NCBI RefSeq assembly: GCF_002871795.1 | Contig: NZ_PNHL01000008.1 | Span: forward strand, 92,266-156,265 | DNA length: 64,000 nucleotides | Reading direction: 5' to 3' | Source: Brachybacterium sp. UMB0905 | GTDB taxonomy: Bacteria; Actinomycetota; Actinomycetes; Actinomycetales; Dermabacteraceae | Part shown: one piece after another, positions 26,618-35,188 of the stretch | Layout of the letters: each line of letters starts with the position of its first letter | Position numbering within the stretch: position 1 is the stretch's first letter | The notes under the pieces: generated by a model | Seen by the model: the letters and a program-made list of their open reading frames with translations, nothing else | Told to the model about the DNA's origin: nothing | The model's database searches: none | Translations under genes and position numbers: made by a program

Positions 26618-27826
26618 TCAGCGGCTCGTGAGGCGCGAAGCGGCGGCAGCGATCCGCTCATCGGTCGCGCTGAGCGCGATGCGGACATGCCCCGCGGCTC
26701 CCTCACCATAGAACATCCCCGGTGCCACCAGCACACCGAGCTCAGCCAGACGGTTCACCGTGGTCATGCCGTCCTCACCGAAGGTGGTCCACAGGTACAG
26801 CCCGGCCTGGGATCCGGTGACCTGGCCGCCGGCGGATTCGAGGGCGGGCAGGAGGGTGTGTCGGCGGGCGCGGTAGCGCTCATGCTGGGCCGATGGGGCC
26901 TCGTCGTCGCCGAGCGCTGCCGTCATCGCCGCCTGCACGGGGCTAGGCAGCATCATCCCGGCCTGCTTGCGCACGGCGATCAGCTCGCCCACCAGGTCAG
27001 GATCCCCGGCGACGAAGGCGGCGCGGTAGCCGGCGAGGTTCGCCTGCTTGGACAGGGAGTGCACGCACAGCAGGCCGGTGAGGTCACCGCCGCTGACGCG
27101 CGGATCCAGGATGGAGGGGACCTCGCGGACGGTCCAGGGCAGCAGGGCGTAGCACTCATCAGAGGCGATGATGATTCCGCGCTCGCGCGCCCAGGCGACG
27201 ATCGCCGTCAGCTGCTGGGCATCCAGCACCTCGCCGGTGGGATTCGACGGGGAGTTCAGCCACAGCAGGCGCAGGTGCCCAAGATCCAGGTCCGCGGGCA
27301 GCGCCGCATCACCGCGGGCGGCGAGGTCGGCGATATCCACCGGCACGGGCCGGGCGCCGACGAAGCGGGCGCCCATGTCGTAGGTGGGGTAGGCGATGTG
27401 GGGGAAGGCGACGGCATCGTCGGCGTCGATGCCGAGCTGGAAAGGCAGATGCGCCACGAGCTCCTTGGAGCCGATGGTGGGCAGCACGTGCTCGGCCGTG
27501 AGCGCGGCAGCGGCACCGCGGCGGCGGTGCAGGAAGTCGGCGATCTCCTCGCGCAGGGCCGGGGTGCCGATGGTGGTCGGGTACCCGGGGCTGTCCGCGG
27601 CATCGGCCAGGGCCTGCTGCACGCAGGCAGGGGTCGGGTCCACGGGCGTGCCCACGGACAGATCCACGATGCCGTCCGGATGCTCTGCGGCTCGGGCCTT
27701 GGCCGCCGCGAGTGCGTCCCAGGGGAATGCGGGCAGGCGCCCGGCGAGCGAGCGGCGCGGCGCGGGGGTCGGAGCGCTGGTCGTCTCGGCGTCGGCCATG
27801 CCGGGGGCCTGGGCGGCGTCGGTCAC
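26618..27826 (-). CDS. dapC: succinyldiaminopimelate transaminase
   Basis: Fold-type I PLP aminotransferase (402 residues), the step between DapD and DapE. Motifs include PGYPTTIGTPALREEIADFL, WLNSPSNPTGEVL, SDECYALLPW, the PLP-lysine segment VHSLSKQANLAGYRAAFVAG, and the C-terminal Arg in HVRIALSATDE. Adjacency to the 7Fe ferredoxin gene, 7 bp upstream, is the conserved actinobacterial fdxC-dapC arrangement and supports the DapC assignment over a generic aminotransferase. The start is GTG at 27826, with the preceding GAGG inside the ferredoxin end. Confidence 0.9.
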   Translation of the reverse strand: MTDAAQAPGMADAETTSAPTPAPRRSLAGRLPAFPWDALAAAKARAAEHPDGIVDLSVGTPVDPTPACVQQALADAADSPGYPTTIGTPALREEIADFLHRRRGAAAALTAEHVLPTIGSKELVAHLPFQLGIDADDAVAFPHIAYPTYDMGARFVGARPVPVDIADLAARGDAALPADLDLGHLRLLWLNSPSNPTGEVLDAQQLTAIVAWARERGIIIASDECYALLPWTVREVPSILDPRVSGGDLTGLLCVHSLSKQANLAGYRAAFVAGDPDLVGELIAVRKQAGMMLPSPVQAAMTAALGDDEAPSAQHERYRARRHTLLPALESAGGQVTGSQAGLYLWTTFGEDGMTTVNRLAELGVLVAPGMFYGEGAAGHVRIALSATDERIAAAASRLTSR

Positions 27827-27833
27827 GGGAGGA

Positions 27834-28166
27834 TCAGTCCTCCAGCGGGTTGGGCTGCGGCGGCAGAGCCTCGATGATCGGGTGATCCTTGTCGATCACA
27901 CCCATCTTCGCGGCGCCGCCGGGGGCGCCGATCTCGTCGAAGAACTCGACGTTGGCCTTGTAGTACTCCGCCCATTGGTCCGGGGTGTCGTCCTCGTAGA
28001 AGATCGCTTCGACGGGGCACACCGGCTCGCAGGCGCCGCAGTCCACGCACTCATCGGGCTGGATGTACAGCATCCGGTTGCCCTCGTAGATGCAGTCCAC
28101 GGGGCACTCGTCGACGCAGGCGCGATCCTTCACGTCGACGCAGGGCAGGGCGATGACGTACGTCAT
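27834..28166 (-). CDS. fdxA: 7Fe ferredoxin ([3Fe-4S][4Fe-4S])
   Basis: A 110-residue electron carrier with the mycobacterial-type 7Fe pattern: C9, C17, C21 and C25 (ALPCVDVKDRACVDECPVDC) and C40, C43, C46 and C50 (DECVDCGACEPVC). The C-terminal extension (DQWAEYYKANVEFFDEIGAP) is typical of actinobacterial FdxA/FdxC. It heads the dapC operon. A GGAAGGAAG lies upstream of the ATG. Confidence 0.94.
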   Translation of the reverse strand: MTYVIALPCVDVKDRACVDECPVDCIYEGNRMLYIQPDECVDCGACEPVCPVEAIFYEDDTPDQWAEYYKANVEFFDEIGAPGGAAKMGVIDKDHPIIEALPPQPNPLED

Positions 28167-28280
28167 GGGGTGGCTTCCTTCCGTCTGCGACGGGCTCCAT
28201 CCTCTCACCTCAACGCACCCGGGGGCGCCTGCACCCCGCCGTGACCCGAGGCACAGGGGCAGGCGCGGGATACTGGGCGC

Positions 28281-28643
28281 ATGGTCGAGGAGAGCGCTGG
28301 ACAGGACGCGGAGCACGAGCAGGCGCCGCCCCCGCACACACAGACCCCGCCCTCGCAGCATCGCGCACCGTCGCCCGCGTCTGCTGGCGAGTCCGCACGT
28401 CCCCGTGCGGGGTGGGCGCCGTTCCTGCAGGTGGGGCGGCGTGTGGTGCTGCGCTATGCGATCGACCGCGAGGCCTCCCCGCACGGCGAATCGATGAGCG
28501 ATGCCCTGGGCACGATCCTCGCCGCCGAGGAGCAGGTGGTGCGCGTGATGACGCGGCGCGGGGAGTTGGCGGTGCCGCGGGCGCTGGTCATCGCCGCGAA
28601 GGAGGTCCCTCCCCCGCCGGTGCGCCGCCCCCGCAGCAGCTAG
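28281..28643 (+). CDS. SH3-like domain protein (Rv0428c N-terminal type)
   Basis: A 120-residue protein. The first 45 residues are disordered (Pro/Gln/Glu-rich). The rest is a small beta-barrel: FLQVGRRVVLRYAIDREASP, MSDALGTILAAEEQVVRVMT and RRGELAVPRALVIAAKEVPP. This resembles the SH3-like module that precedes a GNAT acetyltransferase domain in Rv0428c-type proteins, but here the acetyltransferase domain is absent. It is divergent from the ferredoxin gene. Function unknown. Confidence 0.65.
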   Translation: MVEESAGQDAEHEQAPPPHTQTPPSQHRAPSPASAGESARPRAGWAPFLQVGRRVVLRYAIDREASPHGESMSDALGTILAAEEQVVRVMTRRGELAVPRALVIAAKEVPPPPVRRPRSS

Positions 28644-28710
28644 CCCGCAGCGCATCACGCGGTGCGGCAGGCCCGCTCAGGTGCAACAGCCCCGCTCAGG
28701 CGGCGCGACC

Positions 28711-28770
28711 CGCGCCCGGCGCGATGCTCACGGCCGCGCCCGTCGCGCCTGGCGCGGTCCTCACGGCCGC
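28711..28770. repeat. 27-bp imperfect repeat at the 3' end of the membrane protein gene
   Basis: cgcgcccggcgcgatgctca followed by cggccgc at 28711-28737, and cgcgcctggcgcggtcctca followed by cggccgc at 28744-28770, period 33. The second copy contains the stop codon (tca at 28761). A more diverged third unit lies within the coding end at 28771-28806. Confidence 0.75.
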
Positions 28771-29213
28771 GTCCGTCGGGCCCGGCGCCTTGCGCCGATG
28801 CTCACCACCGCCGCGACGATGAAGGGGATCAGGATCCCCAGGGCCTGCACCACCAAGCCGGAGTACTGGACCTGGTCGCCGATCTGTGCGGGGAACAGCA
28901 CCCCACCGCCCGCGCCGCGGCCCAGGAACGGCGTGGCAAGCAGCCCCCACAGCATGCCCACCACCAGCAGCGGCAGGCGCGCCCCGCTCGCCGCCCACAG
29001 GAACACGCAGATCACCACCTGCAGCACCGCCGCGAACAGCAGACCCACCGGCAGGGTCAGGCCGGCGACGTCCACGCTCACGCGGTGCGTGGTGACCATC
29101 AGCAACACCGAAATGATGGTGAGCACCACGGCCATCGCCACCTGCACCATCCGCGCCCCCAGGGAGGTGCGGTCGATGGCAGGTGGCCCGTCGGGCCGGG
29201 CCGGGGTGGTCAT
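28761..29213 (-). CDS. small integral membrane protein
   Basis: A 150-residue protein with four predicted helices: MVQVAMAVVLTIISVLLMV, VGLLFAAVLQVVICVFLW, LPLLVVGMLWGLLATPFL and SGLVVQALGILIPFIVAAVV. It ends in an Arg-rich tail. It resembles the DUF6113-type proteins I recall beside typA/mshB in actinobacteria. It starts 4 bp after the typA stop, so the two are co-transcribed. Function unknown. Confidence 0.7.
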   Translation of the reverse strand: MTTPARPDGPPAIDRTSLGARMVQVAMAVVLTIISVLLMVTTHRVSVDVAGLTLPVGLLFAAVLQVVICVFLWAASGARLPLLVVGMLWGLLATPFLGRGAGGGVLFPAQIGDQVQYSGLVVQALGILIPFIVAAVVSIGARRRARRTRP

Positions 29214-29217
29214 CGCC

Positions 29218-31149
29218 TCACGCCCCGGGCTTCCCGGACTTCACGCGCGAGAGGGCACGACGCCGCTCGGTGGGGTCCAGGATCACCTTGCGGATGCGGA
29301 TGATCTCGGGGGTGACCTCCACGCACTCGTCCTCGGCGGTGAACTCGAGAGACTCCTCGAGCGTGAGCTTGCGCGGCGGCACCAGGTTCTCGAAGGAGTC
29401 GGCGCTGGCCGCACGCATGTTGGTCAGCTTCTTCTCCTTCGTGATGTTCACGTCCATGTCCTCATTGCGGGAGTTCTCCCCCACCACCTGGCCCATGTAG
29501 ACCTCGCTGGTGGGCTCGACGAAGAAGGTGCCGCGCTCCTGCAGGTTGATCATGGCGTACGGGGTCACCGCACCGGGCCGGTCGGCCACCAGGGAGCCGG
29601 TGGAGCGGAACTCGATCTCCCCCATCCAGGGCTCGTAGCCGTCGGCGTAGGAGGATGCGATGCCGTTGCCGCGGGTCTCGGTGAGGAAGCGGGTGCGGAA
29701 GCCGATGAGACCGCGTGAGGGCACCTGGAACTCCATGCGCACCCAGCCGGAGCCGTGGTTGCTCATGGTCAGCATGCGGCCCTTGCGGGAGGCCATCAGC
29801 TGGGTGACGGTGCCCAGGTACTCCTCGGGCACGTCCACGGTCATGCGCTCGACGGGCTCGTGCACGGTGCCGTCGATGGTGCGGGTGAGCACCGTGGGCT
29901 TGCCGACGGTCAGCTCGAAGCCTTCGCGGCGCATCTGCTCCACGAGGATTGACAGCGCGAGCTCGCCGCGTCCCTGCACCTCCCAGGCGTCGGGCCGTTC
30001 GGTGGGCAGCACCTTGAGGGACACGTTGCCGACCAGCTCGGCGTCCAGGCGGTCCTTGACCTGGCGGGCGGTGAGCTTGTGGCCCTTGCCGTTCTTGCCC
30101 GCGAGCGGCGAGGTGTTGATGCCGATGGTCATGGAGATCGCGGGGTCGTCGATGGCGATCAGCGGCAGCGGCCGCGGGTCATCCACATCGGCGAGGGTCT
30201 CGCCGATCATGATCTCGGGAATGCCGGCGACGGCGACGATGTCGCCGGGGCGGGCGGTGCGCTCCATCGGCACGCGCGTGAGCCCCTTGGTCTCCAGCAG
30301 CTCGGTGACCTTCATCGGCTTGGTCTGACCCTCGTGGGTGCACCAGGCCACCTGCTGCCCCTTAGCGAGCTCACCGCTTTTGATGCGCAGCAGCGCGAGG
30401 CGGCCCAGGAACGGGGAGGCGTCGAGGTTCGTGACATGGGCCTGCAGCGGCATATCGGCGTCATAGGCGGGGGCGGGGATCGCCTCGAGGATCGTGGCGA
30501 ACAGCGCCTCGACGTCCTCCTCGTCCGGCAGGGTGCCATCGGCCGGCTGGGTGAGGGAGGCGCGCCCGGCCTTGCCGGAGGCGTAGACGACGGGGACATC
30601 CAGCACCGCATCCAGGTCCAGGTCATCGACCTCTTCAGCGAGGTCGGAGGCCAGGCCCAGCAGCAGGTCGGTGGTCTCGGAGACGACCTCGTCGATGCGG
30701 GCATCGGGCCGGTCCACCTTGTTGACCACCATGATGACCGGCAGCTTCGCGGCCAGGGCCTTGCGCAGCACGAAGCGGGTCTGCGGCAGCGGCCCCTCGG
30801 AGGCGTCCACCAGCAGCACCACGCCGTCCACCATGGACAGGCCGCGCTCGACCTCACCACCGAAATCGGCGTGGCCGGGGGTGTCGATGACGTTGATGGT
30901 GATGCCCTCGGGGTGGCCGATCACCGCGGCCGACGGTCCGTTGTATCGGATCGCCGTGTTCTTCGCGAGGATCGTGATGCCCTTCTCGCGCTCGAGCTCC
31001 CCGGAGTCCATCGCCCGCTCGTCGTGCTTCTCCCGGTCGCCGAAGGCTCCGCCCTGCGTGAGCATGGCGTCCACCAGGGTGGTCTTGCCGTGGTCCACGT
31101 GGGCGACGATGGCGACGTTGCGGAGGTCCGTGCGGTGCTGAATGGTCAT
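29218..31149 (-). CDS. typA: ribosome-associated GTPase TypA/BipA
   Basis: A 643-residue translational GTPase related to EF-G that binds the ribosome and aids 50S assembly and stress adaptation. The G domain shows AHVDHGKTT (G1), KGITILAKNTAI (G2), DTPGHADFGGEV (G3), NKVDRPDAR (G4) and SGKAG (G5). Domains II, III and V follow, then the TypA-specific C-terminal domain (MSNHGSGWVRMEFQVPSRGL, IGFRTRFLTETRG). ATG 31149 fits the family start (MTIQHRTDLRNVAIVAHVDH). Confidence 0.95.
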   Translation of the reverse strand: MTIQHRTDLRNVAIVAHVDHGKTTLVDAMLTQGGAFGDREKHDERAMDSGELEREKGITILAKNTAIRYNGPSAAVIGHPEGITINVIDTPGHADFGGEVERGLSMVDGVVLLVDASEGPLPQTRFVLRKALAAKLPVIMVVNKVDRPDARIDEVVSETTDLLLGLASDLAEEVDDLDLDAVLDVPVVYASGKAGRASLTQPADGTLPDEEDVEALFATILEAIPAPAYDADMPLQAHVTNLDASPFLGRLALLRIKSGELAKGQQVAWCTHEGQTKPMKVTELLETKGLTRVPMERTARPGDIVAVAGIPEIMIGETLADVDDPRPLPLIAIDDPAISMTIGINTSPLAGKNGKGHKLTARQVKDRLDAELVGNVSLKVLPTERPDAWEVQGRGELALSILVEQMRREGFELTVGKPTVLTRTIDGTVHEPVERMTVDVPEEYLGTVTQLMASRKGRMLTMSNHGSGWVRMEFQVPSRGLIGFRTRFLTETRGNGIASSYADGYEPWMGEIEFRSTGSLVADRPGAVTPYAMINLQERGTFFVEPTSEVYMGQVVGENSRNEDMDVNITKEKKLTNMRAASADSFENLVPPRKLTLEESLEFTAEDECVEVTPEIIRIRKVILDPTERRRALSRVKSGKPGA

Positions 31150-31297
31150 ACGCGGGTGCTCTTCCCTGGTAGCTGCTGGCGTGGGGCGCGCTGCGGGGCG
31201 TTGCGGTGCGCGCGGCACGACGGAGTTCGACCCGCTCCCGGGCCTCGGCGAGTCTATAACCTGCAGGGCCGACGGCGACGGGGCTGCCGTGTAACGT

Positions 31298-31333
31298 TCG
31301 ACGCCCCGCAGACCAGGTGCTGCGGGGCGTCGA
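31298..31333 (-). terminator. terminator of the peptide ABC operon
   Basis: TCGACGCCCCGCA (31298-31310) pairs perfectly with TGCGGGGCGTCGA (31321-31333) around a 10-nt loop, 22 nt past the stop of the dppDF gene on the minus strand. No T-run is visible. Confidence 0.75.
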
Positions 31334-31354
31334 GCGTGCATGCTGCCGTCAAGC

Positions 31355-33196
31355 TCAGGCCCGACCGGCGGCGGCGAAGGGATCCACCGGTCCCTCCCCC
31401 TCCTCGGGCAGGTCCGCGCCCTCGGCCTTCTCCTCATCGGCCTCGCCGACGGGGGCGGTGACCTCAATGGTCTCCGAGCCGGCCAGCGGGATGTCGCCGC
31501 CGGGGATCGCGGCCAGCAGGCGCTTGGTGTAGTCCTGCTGCGGGGCGTGGAACACCTCATCGGTGGTGCCCTGCTCGACGACCTTGCCCTTCTCCATCAC
31601 CAGGGTGTTGTCGGCGATCTGCCGCACCACCGCGAGGTCATGGGTGATGAACAGGTAGCTGAGCCCCAGCTCGGCCTGCAGGTCGTTCAGCAGCTCGAGC
31701 ACCTGGGCCTGCACCAGCACGTCGAGCGCCGAGACGGCCTCATCGCAGATGACCACCTCGGGATCCAGGGCGAGCGCCCGGGCGATCGCGATGCGCTGAC
31801 GCTGACCACCGGAGAGCTCATTGGGGAAGCGCCGCATCATCGTGGAGGGCAGCGCGACTTTGTCCAGCAGGTCCCGGACCTTGGCCTCACGGCTCTTCGC
31901 ATCGCCGATGCCGTGGATCCGCATCGGCTCCTCGATCGTGCGGAAGATCGAGTACATCGGATCCAGGGTGCCGTAGGGGTTCTGGAAGATCGGCTGGACA
32001 CGGCGGCGCAGCGTCTTCAGCTCCGCCCCCTTGTAGGCGGTGACGTCCTTGCCCTCGAAGAGCACCCGGCCCTCGGTGGGCTCGAGCAGCCGCAGCACCA
32101 TCTGCGCGACCGTGGACTTCCCGGAGCCGGACTCCCCCACGATCGCGGTGGTGGTGCCGCGCTCAATCGCGAAGGACACGTCATCGACCGCGGTGAACGG
32201 GGTGCTCTTCCACGGCACGGCGCCGCGGATGGGGAACACCTTGGTGAGGTTCTCGACCTCGATCACGTGGTCGGTGCCGGAGTCCTCGGGCTCATGCTCG
32301 TGGGCGTGCAGCTGCGCCTGCTCGCGCACCTGGGCGCGCTCGGAGGCGGAGACCAGGCGGCGGGAGGCCAGCGACGGCGCGGCGGCGATGAGCCGCTTGG
32401 TGTACGGATGCTGCGGGTTCTGCAGCAGCTCGAGCGCGGGCCCGGACTCGACCACCCGCCCCTTGTACATCACGACCAGGTGCTGGGCGCGTTCCGCGGC
32501 GAGCCCCAGGTCGTGGGTGATCAGCAGCACCGCCACCCCGAGCTCCCCGGTCAGGGTGTCCAGGTGGTCCAGGATCTGCTGCTGCACCGTGACATCCAGG
32601 GCGCTGGTGGGCTCATCGGCCACCAGCAGGGTGGGCCGGGCGGCGAGGCCCATCGCGATCAGGGCACGCTGCTTCATGCCGCCGGAGAACTCGTGCGGGT
32701 ACTGCTCGGCGCGGCGCCCGGCATCGGACAGCCCCGCTTCCTGCAGCAGCTCGACGGTCCGGGCCTTCGCCTCAGCCCCCTTGGCGACGCCGTTGGCGAC
32801 CAGCGCCTCCTTGATCTGCGTGCCCACCCGCCACATGGGGTTGAGGTTGCTCATCGGGTCCTGCGGCACGAGACCCACGTGGTTGCCGCGCAGCGCCCGG
32901 ATCTCCTTCTCGGAGGCGTGGGTGATGTCGCGGCCCTCGAAGATCACCGACCCGCCGGTGATGCGGCCGTTGGAGGGCAGCAGATGCGCGATGCTCATGG
33001 CGGTGGTGGACTTGCCCGAACCGGACTCGCCGACGATCGCGACGGTCTCCCCCGGGTAGACCTCGAGGTTCGCGCTGCGCACACCCTTGACCGGTCCGCT
33101 GGAGGTGGTGAAGGTGATCTCCAGGTCGCGGATCTGCAGCAGCGGGGCATCCGCGGCAGGGCGGTCCTCGACGGGGCTGACGGAGGTGGCGGTCAT
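31355..33196 (-). CDS. peptide ABC transporter, fused two-domain ATPase (DppD-DppF)
   Basis: A 613-residue protein with two complete ABC cassettes energising oligopeptide/nickel-type uptake. The first has Walker A GESGSGKST near residue 56, signature EFSGGMKQRALIAMGLA and Walker B LLVADEPTSALD. The second, after a His/Glu-rich linker, has GESGSGKSTVAQ, signature ELSGGQRQRIAIARALA and VICDEAVSALD. Both end in the oligopeptide C-terminal motif (HPYTKRLIAA, DYTKRLLAAIP). The second Walker B carries Glu-Ala-Val instead of Glu-Pro-Thr. Its ATG overlaps the stop of the upstream permease gene. Confidence 0.93.
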   Translation of the reverse strand: MTATSVSPVEDRPAADAPLLQIRDLEITFTTSSGPVKGVRSANLEVYPGETVAIVGESGSGKSTTAMSIAHLLPSNGRITGGSVIFEGRDITHASEKEIRALRGNHVGLVPQDPMSNLNPMWRVGTQIKEALVANGVAKGAEAKARTVELLQEAGLSDAGRRAEQYPHEFSGGMKQRALIAMGLAARPTLLVADEPTSALDVTVQQQILDHLDTLTGELGVAVLLITHDLGLAAERAQHLVVMYKGRVVESGPALELLQNPQHPYTKRLIAAAPSLASRRLVSASERAQVREQAQLHAHEHEPEDSGTDHVIEVENLTKVFPIRGAVPWKSTPFTAVDDVSFAIERGTTTAIVGESGSGKSTVAQMVLRLLEPTEGRVLFEGKDVTAYKGAELKTLRRRVQPIFQNPYGTLDPMYSIFRTIEEPMRIHGIGDAKSREAKVRDLLDKVALPSTMMRRFPNELSGGQRQRIAIARALALDPEVVICDEAVSALDVLVQAQVLELLNDLQAELGLSYLFITHDLAVVRQIADNTLVMEKGKVVEQGTTDEVFHAPQQDYTKRLLAAIPGGDIPLAGSETIEVTAPVGEADEEKAEGADLPEEGEGPVDPFAAAGRA

Positions 33197-34149
33197 CGTT
33201 TCCTCGCCTTCGGGTCCAGCGCATCGCGCACCGCGTCGCCGAGCATGATGAAGCTCAGCACCGTCAGGGCCAGCGCGAAGGACGGGTAGAACAGCATCAT
33301 CGGCTGGGTGCGCAGCGCATCACGGGCGGCGGCGATATCCCGCCCCCAGGACACGACGGAGGTGGGCAGGCCCACGCCGAGGAAGGACAGCGTGGCCTCG
33401 GCGACGATGAAGACGCCGAGGTTCACGGTGGCGGTGACGATCACCGGGGCGATCGCATTGGGGATGATGTGGCGCAGCAGCACGACGGGCCGCGAGGCGC
33501 CCAGCGCCGTCGAGGTCGGCACAAAGTCCTGGCTCTTGGTGGAGATCACCGAGCCGCGCATGATGCGGGCGATGTTCGTCCAGCCGAAGATCGACAGCAC
33601 CAGCACCACGGTCCAGATGGTCATCTCTCCCACGCGGGTGGCGATGACGATCGCGCCCAGGATCATCGGGATCGCGAAGAACACGTCGGTGATGCGAGAG
33701 ACGATCTCGTCGAACCAGCCGCCGAGGTAACCGGCGAGCGCGCCGATCACCCCGCCGATCAGGGTCGAGCCGATCATCGTGAAGAAGCCGATGAGCACGG
33801 AGGTGCGGGTGCCCCACACGGTGCGGGCGAGGATGTCGTAGCCCTGGCGGGAGGTGCCGAAGGGGTGCTCGCCGCCGGCGGGCTGATTGGCGTTCATCAG
33901 GTCGCCGTAGCTGGGGTCCTGGTCGCTGAAGATCTGCGGGAACGCGGCGACGAACAGGATGAAGGCGATCAGCAGGGCGGAGATGACGAACACGGGGTTG
34001 CGCACCAGGTTGTGCGCGGCCTCCGCCCACAGGGAGCGGGGCGCGGTGGAGGTGTCGACGGCGTCGACCTCCTGCAGCGGGGTCTCGTCCAGCGGCGCCA
34101 CCCAGTGCTGGGTGGTGGGCCGACGGGTGGCGCGTGCGTCACTTGCCAT
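33193..34149 (-). CDS. peptide ABC transporter permease (DppC type)
   Basis: A 318-residue inner-membrane permease. An N-terminal cytosolic leader (about 45 residues) is followed by an OppC_N helix (PVFVISALLIAFILFVAAFP). The EAA region of the BPD_transp_1 domain is visible in TALGASRPVVLLRHIIPNAI. HPFGTSRQGYDILARTVWGT is the characteristic DppC/OppC segment. It overlaps dppB by 11 nt and the ATPase gene by 4 nt. Confidence 0.92.
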   Translation of the reverse strand: MASDARATRRPTTQHWVAPLDETPLQEVDAVDTSTAPRSLWAEAAHNLVRNPVFVISALLIAFILFVAAFPQIFSDQDPSYGDLMNANQPAGGEHPFGTSRQGYDILARTVWGTRTSVLIGFFTMIGSTLIGGVIGALAGYLGGWFDEIVSRITDVFFAIPMILGAIVIATRVGEMTIWTVVLVLSIFGWTNIARIMRGSVISTKSQDFVPTSTALGASRPVVLLRHIIPNAIAPVIVTATVNLGVFIVAEATLSFLGVGLPTSVVSWGRDIAAARDALRTQPMMLFYPSFALALTVLSFIMLGDAVRDALDPKARKR

Positions 34150-35068
34150 AGCGGATCCTCGGGTCGAGCACGCCGTAGAGCAGGTCCACGACGAGGTTGG
34201 ACAGCAGGAAGATGATCACCATCAATGTCACCAGCGAGACCACCAGCGGGCTCTCGCCGTCGTTGATCGACTTGAACAGCAGCGTCCCGATCCCGGGCAC
34301 GTTGAAGATGCGCTCGGTGACGATCGCGCCGCCCATCAGGGCGCCCAGGTCCGCGCCGATGAAGGTGACCACGGGGATCAGGGAGTTGCGCAGGATGTGG
34401 CGGGAGACCACGCCGCCGCGCGAGAGGCCCTTGGCAGTCGCGGTGCGCACGTGGTCCGACGGGACCGTCTCGGCGATCGAGGTGCGCGTCAGGCGCAGGA
34501 CATAGGCGAAGGAGACGGCGCCCAGCACGAAGCCGGGCACCAGGAGGTTCTCCCACGACGGGTCGCGGCCCACGTTGATCGGGGCGATCCCCAGCTTGAC
34601 GCCCAGGACGAACTGGGCCACGAAGCCGATCACGAAGGTGGGGGTGGCGATCAGCAGCAGCGAGAGCATCAGCAGCGTGGTGTCGATGAAGGTGCCCTTG
34701 CGCAGGCCCGCGATCACGCCGGCGATGACGCCGAAGGTGGTCTCGACCGCCACGGCGATGAGCGCGAGCTTAAAGGTAGTGGGGAAGGCCTGGGCGATCT
34801 GCTCGGAGATCGAGCGGCCGTTGAAGCCCACTCCCAGGTCCAGCGTCACCACGTTGCCGAGGTAGATCAGCCACTGCACGAGCACGGGCTTGTCGAGGTT
34901 GTACTGCTCCCGCAGGCGCTGCTCGACGGCCGGGGAGATCGGCTTGTCTCCGGCGAGCGTGAGGATCGGGTCTCCGGACGTGTAGAACGTCAGCAGGTAG
35001 ATGATCAGGGTGGCGCCGAGGAAGACGGGGATCATCTGCAGCAGTCGCCGCGCGATGTACCAGATCAC
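34139..35068 (-). CDS. peptide ABC transporter permease (DppB type)
   Basis: A 309-residue permease with the DppB N-terminus (MIWYIARRLLQMIPVFLGAT), six transmembrane helices and the EAA-type loop TATAKGLSRGGVVSRHILRN followed by SLIPVVTFIGADLGALMGG. It ends LYGVLDPRIRYG, standard for the family. It lies 120 bp downstream of the substrate-binding gene, from which it is separated by a strong hairpin. Confidence 0.92.
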   Translation of the reverse strand: MIWYIARRLLQMIPVFLGATLIIYLLTFYTSGDPILTLAGDKPISPAVEQRLREQYNLDKPVLVQWLIYLGNVVTLDLGVGFNGRSISEQIAQAFPTTFKLALIAVAVETTFGVIAGVIAGLRKGTFIDTTLLMLSLLLIATPTFVIGFVAQFVLGVKLGIAPINVGRDPSWENLLVPGFVLGAVSFAYVLRLTRTSIAETVPSDHVRTATAKGLSRGGVVSRHILRNSLIPVVTFIGADLGALMGGAIVTERIFNVPGIGTLLFKSINDGESPLVVSLVTLMVIIFLLSNLVVDLLYGVLDPRIRYGK

Positions 35069-35137
35069 GTCGTTCTCTTTCGAAGTCGGGAAGGGTCCGG
35101 GGTCAGCCCCCGGGGGCGCCCGGCGGGCCGGGCGCGC

Positions 35138-35172
35138 GACGGCGGGAACCGGAGGCTCCGGTCCCCGCCGTC
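35138..35172 (-). terminator. intra-operon hairpin after the peptide-binding protein gene
   Basis: A stacked stem: GACGGCGGG with CCCGCCGTC outside and ACCGGAG with CTCCGGT inside, one mismatch between them. It begins 16 nt past the stop. It sits between the binding-protein and permease genes, so it probably causes partial termination or protects the upstream mRNA, favouring excess binding protein. Confidence 0.75.
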
Positions 35173-35188
35173 AGGGTAGGTCAGCAGG

